The notes beneath the pieces were generated by a model, which searched no databases, had not been told where the DNA came from, and worked only from the letters and a program-made list of their open reading frames with translations. From Gymnothorax reevesii (lineage: Eukaryota > Chordata > Actinopteri > Anguilliformes > Muraenidae), in the NCBI GenBank assembly GCA_029721435.1, contig CM056587.1, positions 11,057,167-11,121,166 on the forward strand: a DNA stretch of 64,000 bases, read 5' to 3'. Shown piece after piece: positions 24,016 to 34,989 of the stretch. The position numbers were made by a program, and so were the translations under genes. Position 1 is the first letter of the stretch. Each line of letters begins with the position of its first letter.

Positions 24016-27000
24016 CTGCTTTGTTGAAGTCAGTTAAATCTGGTCAGTTTGGTCTAATCAGAGGCAGCCTAAACACTTCCTAAGGCTCTGGCTAGTAAAT
24101 CTGACTTGAAAAGTGGATATGTCCCAATGTTCATTCACTTCCTGCTTGTTGAATGTGCTTTGGACTGGATTTCAAAACCATAAAGGTACTTCACACCATC
24201 AAATGCAAATACTACTGGGAAGAGGCATTTAATATATACGGTATATATGTTTAAAAAAAAACCATTTAAAAAATTGAAGCTGCTAACTGTACAGGAGGAA
24301 CATTTTTACGACCATAATCTTAATAACTCTGGGGCTAATGATCTTTGCAGAATAATTTATCAGGTCTAATAGCACTTTTGCTCTGGATTAGCCCTTAAAC
24401 ACCCTTTGTTACTGAGCTTAAGTAGCATTCACATAATACCACTTCCTTGGGCCCCTATCCACAGACGTTGACAGACTGAAGGAATGCATTCAACACAGCT
24501 GCCTTCCGCAGAGCTGACATCACAAAGTCTGGAAAGCTAGTATACAGATTCTTTACTCTGAACTTTTTAAATCACCTTAAAGTCACCTTAGTGTTACTTA
24601 ACGTCATGACCTGATGTGTGAGGCGCATCCACGTAAACTGCTTTAAAGCATAATTGCAGTTTGCTCCGGACAGTCTCAGAATAACATTGAGGTTAGCCTG
24701 CATTAATTAGTTGTAGGCTCACAAGAAGTACAGATAGCACCCTGAGGAAAGGCGCATCAGGGTCTTTTGCTGCATTAATAGAACTAATGGCCGTTCCAGA
24801 CATATGGAACTTTATCTGCAAATTCCATGTAAAGGTGCCCTTTCATGAGATCCCTAAACTTCTGGAAAAGGAGGCAGATAGTGCGAGTGAGAAAAGCTGA
24901 AGGTTATTGCATTTTAAAAGTTTAAAAATGGAAGGATTGTTTAAACGTGTAAGTACCAAACACATTGGCGTTTTAATCCAAATTTATCCAGTTATCATAC
25001 GTCTTCAAACAACTTTCACATCGTTGACATTAATTCATCTTGCAATATGGCTGTGCTGGTTAGCATGGCTGTGCGCATTCTGTTATCTAAACTTCATTTC
25101 AGCCCTGCTCTTCCAAGGATCATGTCACACCCTCAGTGCAATCCAGCTCTAAGTTTCCTCTAAGGGTCAATCCAGCCGTTTGTCAGGAAAAACGTGGTTT
25201 TGTCTTAGTAAAGAAGAAATACTTTTGTACATCCCCTCTAGTCGTGAAAGTGCATCACTGACCCGGCTTATTTCAATTCTGGATGCCATTAGCTGTTAAA
25301 TATTGTACTATTGTGATAAGCTACAAAGGGGAAGAATAGATGTTGGGGCAATTCATGTCCAACTGCATTTGTGGCCCACTTTTCTCTCCTGGGGTTACAT
25401 TTGAATGCGCATGTTTGCTGTGAAATGATGTCTTTCCTGGGGATGACCTTGGAAACCGTTATAACGGGACTACGGATGCTTATACAACAGACGCTGCCAT
25501 TGGGGATATAGCATTGGTAAACTGGTGAATATCAACTTTCCTTTGTTGGATGACTTGAGACTCACTGGGGAGGGTCCAAAAGGTGCCTATGTGCGGCTCC
25601 ATCTTGATTCGCTGATGTCAAGAGTTACCTTCCTCAGACGGCAGGTAGAAAAAATTATTTTGAGGTTTTGTGAAGATCTACAAAATACCATGGAATATTC
25701 CACAAGAAATTTCCCTTTTTCATACAAACATGATGCCCTTGCTTATTTCATTATTTGTCACTAACTAGCTACGCCTACCCAGGTTATCTCTACACAGAAA
25801 GCATGCACAAGAATTGACAGCTCGGTAATCATTCGCTATTTCTCCAAGCTTTCAGCTCTATGAGAAACTTAACGTTTTTTTTTCTTCAAGAATGGATAAT
25901 TGAATGAGTTTCTTTAAAAAATATATAAATAAATAAATTTTCTATGCATTGGCCGGGGATGTGTGTTACACATTGATATTTACAATGTGAGTGAGAGAGT
26001 GAGCGCATGAGTGAATGAGCAAGTAAGTGACAGTTGTGGAATAATACAAAACATCCTTTGCATTCTTATCATCTTATTTCCATCAGTATTATTATCAAAA
26101 CATCTTTTGTATTATTATTATTGTTATTATTTTTATTATCTTTTACTGCTTAAAACATCTTTTATGTCAATACTCCAAAGCTTATAATCCTATTTACCCA
26201 GAATGTGTGTCTGTGTGTGAGAGGAACTGTACAGAGGACCAAGGTCAATAGTGGCACAGGAATGCAAAGTTCCTGCCAAGAAAGAAAACGCCCTAAGCGC
26301 AGTCCAAAGTGGCATCAGGTATCCCGTAACCACCTCAGTGACCTGTCCAAAGTAGACTGGACAATACTATGTAGGAAAGAGGGAGCTGATTAGACTATGG
26401 TTATAGACAGATCTACAGCCAATTGATGTACAGCTAAAGGACTGTGGACTATAAGAACTGATGCCCGGGCAAGGTCCGGGCAGAGCGCTCTCTGAACTGT
26501 GTTAGAACGTCCCACTGTTGCAGTTTGTACTCTTACTCTTCGTCTGTTATAAATTGACTATATTTCAATCACAATCTGGTCAAGTCTTCCTTTTAACTGT
26601 CTTCCACCCTTAACGAACACCACCAAGTAACAAGAGGTAATTTCCCCACACAGGCGAGCAAGTGTGTATGCGTGATTGTGTGAGCGAGTATGTGTATGAG
26701 TGTGTGTGCGTGTGTGAGACAGAGAGAGTCAGTGAATGAGTGGGTGAGTGAGTGATGGGTAAGTATTAGCCAGTGAGTTAGTTCTCTCCCAAAGTTTAAA
26801 GAAAGCGAGAACACTCTGAACAAATCAACGCCAATTACGACTCAAATATGGTACAAACCAGTATTCTCATATGCCAGCAACACATTAGGATTAAACAAAT
26901 GAAAAAGTGAGCACAACTCACTAATAACCCTGACCCATGTACATTGAACAGATTATGGCATATTTTCAAATAAACTGGGACTGCATGAAGTATGGAATGC

Positions 27001-27319
27001 ATGACTGAAATTTGAAAACAATCTGATGAGCAGTTTTAGAGAAATCAGTTGGACAACATTTGCAGTGGTAAATTTTCTAAGTTCAAATTATGGAAAACAA
27101 AGGTGATTTTTTTTCAAGAAATCATCACATTTTCATGAAACTTGGCACTGCACCGCTCCGTTAAAACAATCTGATTAGCGGGTTTTGAGAAATGGGTTGG
27201 ACAAACTGGTGCGGATGGATGGATGGAAGGACAGACAAACATAATTCTTTGGTATATACTATATACCCCCACCCCATATAGGCTGGGGGTATAAAAATTT
27301 TTTTAATGTTTGCTTCTGA
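21230..27319. other. Long non-coding stretch with simple repeats
   Basis: No gene recognised; all frames are under about 85 codons and domain-free. It contains a short TTAGGG-like patch (about 21829-21852), an AAAT run (about 22373-22396), a CT tract (23967-24014), a GTGA/GTGTGT tract (about 26660-26760) and two diverged copies of a segment containing TTTTAGAGAAATCAGTTGGA (about 27030 and 27180), followed by GGAT repeats near 27217. Confidence 0.5.
23967..24014. repeat. (CT)n microsatellite
   Basis: CT dinucleotide tract interrupted once by TT. Confidence 0.95.
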
Positions 27320-27330
27320 CATTTTGCTTA

Positions 27331-27560
27331 AATGAAATGAAATGAAATCTTTATTTCGAACACGTTAAAAGATAAAACAGAGATAATCACCAAAACAAAT
27401 AGCCACCATGCCAATACCAAAACAAAAGCAAAAAGCAAACTGTTGATAACTGTCTTGCATGAGCAGCAAGATTGTATGCTCGAAAAGGAGTAGGAAGAAG
27501 TAAAAACTTATTTAATCCTACCCCTTGTATTAACATATTCTACAGTCAAGTTATTAAATT
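27331..27560 (-). repeat. LINE-like dispersed repeat with AAATG tail
   Basis: Begins with three AAATG-type pentamers, as the complement of a LINE tail would, followed by TCTTTATTTCGAAC and later GAAAAGGAGTAGGAAGAAG. I associate these with a 3' untranslated repeat common in fish genomes. No ORF is retained. The class is uncertain. Confidence 0.4.
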
Positions 27561-27957
27561 CTCTATTATTATATTTACAACATTCACCGTCTATTCAAGA
27601 ACCAAGAATCAAGAACTTAAAGTAATTGTGTTAACTTTGGTGACTTGTAGACTGGGTTCATGATAGCGAGTGGCTGTGGAGACAAGTCAAGGCTTCTTGT
27701 TCATTGTACACAATCTGTGGCATACTTGTGCTTACTTGTTTTTGCGCTATTTGAGTGACATCTTTATGTAAAAAAATGTTGCCAAGGTGCTGCACATTCC
27801 GCATCCTTGTTCTCATTAATTTAGGTGTTTGTGAAACTGACAAGGGTGGTAGTATTAATACTAAAAATAAATGTAATTTCAAATTACTGTTTACTTAAAC
27901 TCCAATCTGTGTTTAATGTAGTATTGTAGTGTACATAACTGTGGATTTAATTTGCTT

Positions 27958-28513
27958 CTGCAAGCTTCCTCTTCGTTCGGAAAAAGGACGGAGGTCTCCA
28001 CCCCTGATTAGAGTACAGAGGACTCAATGATGTCACGATGAAGTACAGATAACCACTCCTCCTGGTCCCCAGTGTGTGGAGCAACTTCGAGGTGCGAAGA
28101 TCTTCACAGAGCTCGACCTCCGCAGCGCATACAATTTAATCCACATCAGGGAGGGAAACGAGTGGAAGACAGCCTTTAGCACCACCTCTGGGCACTACAA
28201 GTACTGCATAATGCCGTGCGGCCTTGTTAACGCCCCCTCTGTGTTCCAGTCCTTCATTAATGATATGCCGCAAGAGATGTCGAGAAGATTCGTTATCGCC
28301 AACCTCAACGACATTCTCATCTACTCAGCTACTTAATGAGAGCATGTGGAGCAGGTGAGAAGAGTACTCTATCTCCTGTGACAACATCAGCTTTACATCA
28401 AAGCCAAAAAGTGCATCTTCCATCAGTGCACCATCTCTTTCCTGGGCTACCTGAGTGGAACCTGAGAGGGAATGACTATGGAAGAAAGGAAGGTGAAGGC
28501 AGTGGCTGCATGG
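27958..28513 (+). pseudogene. Gypsy reverse transcriptase fragment (broken)
   Basis: Plus-strand frames encode parts of a Ty3/gypsy RT in order: FVRKKDGG, then EYRGLND (after a stop), then [33 protein letters not shown], and NLNDILIYS where active RTs carry YLDD-like residues. Later pieces resemble the FLGY region and EERKVKAVAAW. The longest open part is 28076-28336. The catalytic motif is altered (NLND), and there are internal stops and frame changes. Both ends are abrupt, with no LTR, Gag or integrase nearby. It is related to, but clearly diverged from, the element at 8-14 kb. Confidence 0.85.
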
Positions 28514-28901
28514 CTATTAGGCCTATATATAATATTCTAAAATTATAATAATGCAATAAAAGTATTACTTCCCACAGAACGAGAATGCATGACAAAACTG
28601 CGCCTCTCCTGGCAGACAGTGGGGGAATTATGTCACCTGGTTGCAGATGATGTTAACACCACTTCCAGCTGTCCGTATGCCTTGCTCGTAGCTCTTAGGG
28701 TTACTGTGGCACTATTTTTCTATGCTAGTGGGTCATTCCAACACCCACTCAGCTCAATTGGAGCCATGACCCAATTATGGCAAAATGCATTTTTTTCTTT
28801 TTCTTGAAGTTTCCATCACAAAATGGTGATGTTTTTTTTTATTACATACCAAACATTAAACAATATGTCAATGTCAACTAATAATAATAGAAATAAAAAT
28901 A

Positions 28902-28931
28902 TACCCAGCAACAAAAATTTCTGTGACACCA
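28902..28931. repeat. Tc1 terminal inverted repeat, left
   Basis: Reads TACCCAGCAAC at the outer end and TCTGTGACACCA at the inner end. It matches the right repeat at 28 of 30 positions. Confidence 0.9.
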
Positions 28932-29100
28932 TTTATGTGTATGTTATAAATGACACGCAAAGATCTCAATGCAATCAATATGTTTTTTTAACAGGAGAAA
29001 CACTGACTTTTCAGTGCCAACGTCACTCAAAACGAAAAATGTCATTTTCATGCGTCATGAAGCACTTGTCTGACGTCTAACCAATTGTGACCTTCACACT

Positions 29101-30114
29101 TCAATACCGGGTGTGACTTTCTCGTGCCATGATGCAAGCAACGCATCTTCGGCGCATGGACCGAATCAGGTGTGCCAGAAATTGCTGTGGGATGTCATTC
29201 CAAATCTGACGTAGACGTTGTCGCAATTCCTGGAGTGTAGCTGGCGGGTTATCCAACCGCCGCAAACGTCGATCCATCTCGTCCCAAAGATGCTCGATTG
29301 GGGACATGTCTGGGGATCTGGCTGGCCATGGCAGGACATTGACATGTTGTTGCATCAGATACTGCTGTACAATCCTTGCAACGTGTGGTCTGGCGTTATC
29401 ATGTTGCAGCGTTATTCCGGGACCATGTTGCATCAAAAACGGTACCACCAATGGCCGTAGCACTTCATCGCGATATCTTTGACCTGTCAGATTTCCATCA
29501 ATAACAAGCAAATCTGTTCTGTTTCTAGCCGTGATCCATTTCCAAATCATGACACTACCACCTCCAAAACGATCAAATTCCTGAACACAGTTGTTGGCAT
29601 AACGTTCTCCACGTCGACGGTATACACGTAAACGACCATCACATCGGTTAAGCATGAATCTTGATTCATCAGTGAAGAGTACAAGATCCCACTGACGTTG
29701 GATCCACCGTCGATGTCGTTGTGCCCACTGTAGACGCAGTCGTCGGTGTTGTACTGTGAGTATTGGACGTCTTGCTGGCCGACGTGGAACAATGCCAAAA
29801 TGACGGAGACGGCGACGGATTGTCTGTGCAGACAGTCGCCTCAAACCAGGTATCGTTCTTGCAGTTATGGTTGCAGGTTGGAATCGATTTCGGAGATGGG
29901 TTGTTCGAATCCAGTTGTCCTGTCTGGGAGTGGTTACTCGTGGACGGCCGCTGCGAGGACGGTCTCTGACATGTCTTGTCTGCTGATGACGCTGCCATAA
30001 GTTCCAAATGGTGTTTCGGTGGACATTCAGGCGATGAGCAACTTCCCTCTGCGAGGTTCCGGATTCAATCATCCCAATGGCCCTCCACCGATCATTTTCA
30101 GACAGTCTTGGCAT
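29101..30114 (-). CDS. Tc1-family transposase (DD34E)
   Basis: A 337-residue open frame, the normal length for Tc1 transposases, starting MPRLSENDRW and ending HTRY. The N-terminus has a paired-like helix-turn-helix (about 8-45), followed by a GRPR motif (57-60) and a second DNA-binding helix-turn-helix (about 70-110). The catalytic triad is D149 (FTDESRF), D239 (QHDNARPH) and E274 (SPIEHLW), with 34 residues between the last two. The enzyme would bind the flanking inverted repeats and cut and paste at TA. One oddity is IWKW at about 190-193, where relatives usually have a WGG-type motif. There are no internal stops or frameshifts. The GC-rich coding sequence contrasts with its AT-rich surroundings, as expected for a recent arrival. 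Confidence 0.95.
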   Translation of the reverse strand: MPRLSENDRWRAIGMIESGTSQREVAHRLNVHRNTIWNLWQRHQQTRHVRDRPRSGRPRVTTPRQDNWIRTTHLRNRFQPATITARTIPGLRRLSAQTIRRRLRHFGIVPRRPARRPILTVQHRRLRLQWAQRHRRWIQRQWDLVLFTDESRFMLNRCDGRLRVYRRRGERYANNCVQEFDRFGGGSVMIWKWITARNRTDLLVIDGNLTGQRYRDEVLRPLVVPFLMQHGPGITLQHDNARPHVARIVQQYLMQQHVNVLPWPARSPDMSPIEHLWDEMDRRLRRLDNPPATLQELRQRLRQIWNDIPQQFLAHLIRSMRRRCVACIMARESHTRY

Positions 30115-30381
30115 TTAGAGGGTAGAGTTCCTGATCCGAAATGGCTGTGTTTTCGATAAGTGATGCTTCCGTCGTTCATCAGGCACAATGTGAACATTCC
30201 AAAAATTCTCCTCTTTTATTGCCATCCACAAGCATGATTTACGCACATTTTCACGTGCAAAGTCATTTTCTCGCATTTTCATGATTTCCATTTCAATGTT
30301 GTGTTTACGTGTACTGTTTCAGTCTGATATCACCATGTATGACAATTTCATAATTGCGTTATGAAAAATAATTAACAATAT

Positions 30382-30411
30382 TGGTGTCACAGAAACTTTT
30401 GTTGCTGAGTA
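30382..30411. repeat. Tc1 terminal inverted repeat, right
   Basis: Ends TTGTTGCTGAGTA. It is complementary to 28902-28931 with two mismatches and is followed by TA. Confidence 0.9.
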
Positions 30412-30413
30412 TA

Positions 30414-31385
30414 ATAATAATAATACAATTCATTATAAACTTAACAAAAACAGATCCTCCCCTGTCTGAATTTGACCTCATGCATGAGCAATTTAATGTC
30501 GTCTTCGGAGAAATGAGACGACCTTCCTCTCTCCATCAGGGGTTTCGGTTTGAGGATTTGGGACAGCGCAGCCTGCTACTTAAGGTAATGGCACCTGGCA
30601 CATTGATTGGTTTAACTGGCGTAATGCCAAAACACACCTTTGCATAATATAACGGGTAGCGCAGGTGTTTTAGGGATATAGGCAGGTGTGCAAGATAGCA
30701 ACTTTTGCCGGGGAACACCTCTTACGCAATGTTAAATCCCCAAATAACGGGTTTAGGGACTCTGGCGTAAGATGGGGCCCTGAATGTGCAGCCATAAATT
30801 TGAATTTGGTCATCTGTAAACATTCCCATATTTTTGGGCAGTATATAACAGATCGAACCTTCAACAGGAAAGTCTGTAGTAGAAATCATCAATGGCATGC
30901 TGAGGTAGATGAAAATGCCTGCATATGTATGGGTATATAAGGGTATGAATGCAATTTGCAAAAAGCATGATGTGCAGTATTTATCTTCAAACTGTATTTA
31001 ATGTATTCAATTCAGTTTGCTTTTTCTGAAAATGCACTCATTTTACCCACTTGATTTTCACATCATCATCATTATTATTTTGTCACCCTGCATAGCCACG
31101 TGAAACCAGCGGCCACAGTACCGTTACTTCTTTGGTGAGCAGCCTGGCCAAGCAAAATGGATTCAAACCTGTCACAAAACCCAGCCACAAATTTTACTGA
31201 TGTGGTAAGACACAAAAATTAGTTTGTCTTGTCTTGCATGTCAAGTCCTTCTGTTGGTATTTCAATCCAAAATGATTACATTTTTGAAAAATATTCAGGC
31301 AGCTGGCATTGGCCAATCCATGCTGTGAATTAGCCATTTATACTGCAACTCCATTGACTCGACACCTGGGCATCGCACGGGTCAG
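30414..31385. other. Non-coding stretch, nothing recognised
   Basis: Short frames only, no domain. A small AAT run adjoins the Tc1 right end. Confidence 0.5.

Positions 31386-31442
<57 letters not shown>
31386..31442. repeat. (GT)n followed by (GA)n microsatellite
   Basis: About seven GT units pass directly into more than twenty GA units. The long arginine/glutamate ORFs across it are artefacts of the repeat. Confidence 0.95.
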
Positions 31443-31443
<1 letters not shown>

Positions 31444-31559
31444 CAAATGCAATGCAAAAGGCAATGTATATGGGTATGTATGTGAGAGAGAAAGTATACC
31501 ATACACTCATATACCCTCATTTAAAAGAATACACACTAAATACCATCCTAAAATTTCAG

Positions 31560-31930
31560 CAAGTGAGATTCCAAAATGGCCCCCAGAGATGGCTCATTTC
31601 CAGCTGAGTGGACGCAAGCCGAGAGACAGCGAGTGGAGAGCTGGGTGGAGGGGTGGGGAAGGGGGGGAGCGGGGGGTTTGGGGGTCCTGCTGCCCTCCAG
31701 CAGCCCCCCAGTTCAGCAGCTCGTGGAACAGGAGAGGAAGGGCGAGCCAGGCACACACGGCTGGGCAGCCATCGAGTCCTCGCCGCTGCTGCTCGTCTCC
31801 GGCTCCAGCCTGGACTGATGTAGAAACATACAGCGCAAAATGGCGCCCTCCTGCCATGGTGCAGTCACCGCAGCCGCTTCTCAGAGCGATACTTGTGTCT
31901 GGACCTTGCAAAAATGTTCCATTTATAACA
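31560..31930. other. GC-rich island, no gene assigned
   Basis: A compact GC-rich segment with G runs near 31650-31685 and C-rich tracts in otherwise AT-rich DNA. Open frames exist on both strands, as expected from composition, but none shows a recognisable domain. It could be a promoter or first exon of a host gene, or a fragment of another repeat. Confidence 0.35.
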
Positions 31931-33830
31931 CGGTAAATCAAATCTCTCAGTTTTTACTCATCTGGAAAAAAATATACAGTGCATCCATTTGTACGCACCA
32001 CTCGAAATGTCTGTACTAAATAGTATCGGCTAGCTAACAATTAAGAGTGAAATGAGTAAACACCTATGTACGCAGGAATTATTAGGTACAAAAAAATCTA
32101 TTATTTTATGTTTTTGTTGAAAATTTACTTCACTTAACTCTACCGCACTGTCCCTGCCAGCACACAATATATACATAGGATACTCAGGCATTGTATTTTT
32201 ATGTATTTTTAATAATTTGACATTGATATAAGGCTGTAATGAATGCTTTTCCCTCATATTTACACAAAACAGCACTGCTCAGTAGTGTCAGGTTTCCATA
32301 GCAACTTGAAAGCACTGGACAAATGCCACCCATTGGCGTTGCCTGCTCAAATTTTCATTGATTTATAAAATATAAAAAATAACCAAATGACTATTAAAAA
32401 TTTACAATTTTGCGAAGTGTTCACATAGCAATATAACACAAACAACACTGGAGAAACCAAACAATAATTTTAGATCACTGTTCATAAATATATTTTTTTC
32501 ACAATCGAAAATTTTCTAAATAAAATTTACAATGGCGGAGGCAGAAAGCACACTTACCAAAGTGGCTTACTTTGTAAGTACTTAACCCAAAAAAAGTCTC
32601 AAGTCTTGTGACCCATTGAATTTTCATCTGACTTCCTATGTGAAACTATGGCAAAGTAATGAGACTCAAAAGAAGGACGGGTTTGAACACTTTTTCCAGA
32701 CGTCTGCATTCACTTTGAATGGGAATTTTTTTTGCCATGACTTGCATCATTAAAAACTGAGACTATGCCACTAAAAGACACACAGTAGCACAGGGATCCA
32801 GATAAAGCCACATGTTTTGGCATATATTTCACTATGGTTTTCTCAAAGCAAAAGGGCAAGTTGCAAACCAAAATTTGTGTATAGCTGTGTTAGCTGAGGG
32901 TGACTTCACTTGGCCAACCACCTTTGTATGTGTTCATGTTGAGTGTTTATCAGAATTTATCAGGGCAAACAGTGATGCCATGAGTTAGATCATAGAAATT
33001 CACACAGGCAGGCACACCTGTGTGCATTTCTGTGTGCTGTGGTATCATAAGATGTATGTACGAATAACTATGCCGTGCATTACATGAATTTTAAGTCATG
33101 ACGTGGAGATGTACCAAGACCATAGTCCCAAAATGTTCCAAACACTTCCTTGAGACAAAGGGACTGTGTCCACAGGTGCGCTTTTGGAGCTGTAAGCACC
33201 CATGACCTCATTTCCAGAGCGCTTTCTGAAGTGATTATTGTTGCACGGTCACAAAAACTGTCTTCTAAGCACTTCCACAATCCATCATTGCTGATGTTAA
33301 ATCGCCATAGTTTCACGTCAGCTACCTTACGAAGGTTTGCTAAAACAACAAAAAGAAATCACAAATTGTCTTAGCAACTGAATGAATTAATGTTCATCTC
33401 CCAAAAGCATAGCTAGAACCAGAGAGTCAAAGGTTCGACCTGTGTACCTTAGCTGCCTACGTATTTTGCAACAATGCTTTGGGGTAACATGCCGAAGTTA
33501 ATGTAAATAGGAACCTAAGCGATAGCAGAGTACCAAGCTACAGCTGTTGGGCAGTACAGTTGTTGTAAAAATTAATACTGTCTAACCTGTTAGAAAACCT
33601 AGAGTCCCAAGAGCTCTCTAAGCACAGCGAAACTGGAGCTTACTGATTAGAGGCATTACTGCGGAGGCTCCAACATTTAGGTTTATTTTGTTTATTAAGT
33701 CCTTCCCTCTTCTTGACTTAGATTGGATGGTGTGAAAGAAGTGATATTAATGAGCCCGGCAGTGTTCCTAAAGTTATTTCAGCTGAGAGCGCCATGAGTG
33801 CTTTGGGAAAAAAGCTGAAAGCTGAGGGCG
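31931..33830. other. Non-coding stretch, nothing recognised
   Basis: AT-rich. A minus-strand 78-codon frame (33080-33316) has no recognisable domain and I do not call it a gene. Confidence 0.45.
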
Positions 33831-33950
33831 TGTTTTTTTTTTTGTTTTTTTTTTGTGCTGAAGGTGTTGAGCACTGTCACTGCCGAATTTCATAGAATTT
33901 GAATAGAAAATTGATGCTGCCAGCACAAAAAAAAAAACAAAAAAAAAACA
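33831..33950. repeat. Hairpin with homopolymer arms
   Basis: The arms at 33831-33860 and 33921-33950 are near-perfect complements: TG, a T run, G, a T run, GTGCTG on one side, and CAGCAC, an A run, C, an A run, CA on the other. The spacer is 60 bases. Confidence 0.8.
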
Positions 33951-34805
33951 ACTGCCTGTGGAAGCAGGCCATCAGAGATACTCTAATTTGCCAACAAAAA
34001 ACGCTATTTATTTTTTTACATTATTAATTAAAATAACAGTAAATACTGTATATGTTAGATCTAGTTAAAGGAGTCTGATGAAATGATATGTATGTGTGGA
34101 GTTGCTAGTGCAGGTGTGTGTGTCTGTGTGCTGTGATATAATTCAGTTTCATGTTTTATGAAAACTACAACTTCTGAAAGTCAGTTGGGATGCTGACCTC
34201 CAGAGCTCAGTTTAATGACACTTGGTCAGCACTCTTTGTGCTTGATGTCCATTTATTGAAAAAACCATGAATCATCTCACAATGAAAGTCACTCTGGGTG
34301 AAATTGGGAAAATTTCTCTATGTTTTGATGTATAAATTGTCTCTGTAGGTTGGAAATTTTGGGATTTAAAAAAGGTCAGATATTTGTTTATTTGTTTATT
34401 TTTTATTTTTTTAAATTTGGCCTCTCCAATCCCACCTGAAACCGGAATGCCCAATTTGAGAACTATGTACAGGGCTTGCTAATATATGACCCCATGTTGC
34501 CAGCTTGGGAGAGCGAAGACAATTAGCGCCTCTCCTCCGAAGCTCGTGCCTGTCAGCCGCTGCTTCTTTACACTCATTGGTCGAAACTTTGCATGTTCAG
34601 AGCGAGGGCAGAGGATACCTGAACATGAGTAAGCTTAGAATCTTACTGATGAGTGCCCGGCAGGCCAGCAGGAGGCGCCTGAGCAATGAACAAAGCAACT
34701 TTTTTTGTATCCCATCTCGGCAGACCCCTCCCAATTTGCATCCTTGCAACGCATAGCCAATCGCGCGATGCTCTGAAAAAGCTGCCGGCCACTGCTGATT
34801 GCTAT

Positions 34806-34887
34806 GACCAGGCATCGAACCCGCGCGGTAGTAGTCAGTACTGCTCTGCAAGTGCGGCGCTTTAACCGAGTGAGCTAACCTGGCAGC
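34806..34887 (-). repeat. tRNA-derived SINE head (pol III boxes A and B)
   Basis: On the minus strand, a box A-like GTTAGCTCACTCGG (complement of about 34866-34879) and a box B-like GGTTCGATGCC (complement of 34811-34821) have tRNA-like spacing. CCAGG and CCTGG pair as an acceptor stem. The anticodon and variable regions do not give a clean tRNA, so this is a SINE head rather than a tRNA gene. The body may continue to lower coordinates (to about 34500), but I cannot define its tail. Confidence 0.6.
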
Positions 34888-34989
34888 GGTCAGAGATTTT
34901 TTGGAAGAATTTTCAGGGCTGGCAGTTGGAGTGAACCTGACATTCCCCACTCCAGTTCTGAGCATTCCACCTCAAAATAACCTATCATA

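Larger units (their letters stand above)
28902..30411 (-). mobile_element. Complete Tc1-like DNA transposon
   Basis: About 1510 bp, bounded by terminal inverted repeats at 28902-28931 and 30382-30411. These are 30 bp with two mismatches, and start TACCCAGCAAC and TACTCAGCAAC respectively when read inward. Both sides are flanked by TA (28900-28901 and 30412-30413), the target of Tc1/mariner elements. The transposase frame inside is intact, so the copy looks young and possibly autonomous. Confidence 0.92.

Noticed and set aside
31388..31936. 182-codon plus-strand frame
   Set aside because: Begins in the GA microsatellite and runs through a GC-rich tract. It has no domain, and open frames exist on both strands.
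34806..34887. A functional tRNA gene
   Set aside because: The anticodon stem-loop cannot be drawn properly. The internal boxes fit a SINE head better.
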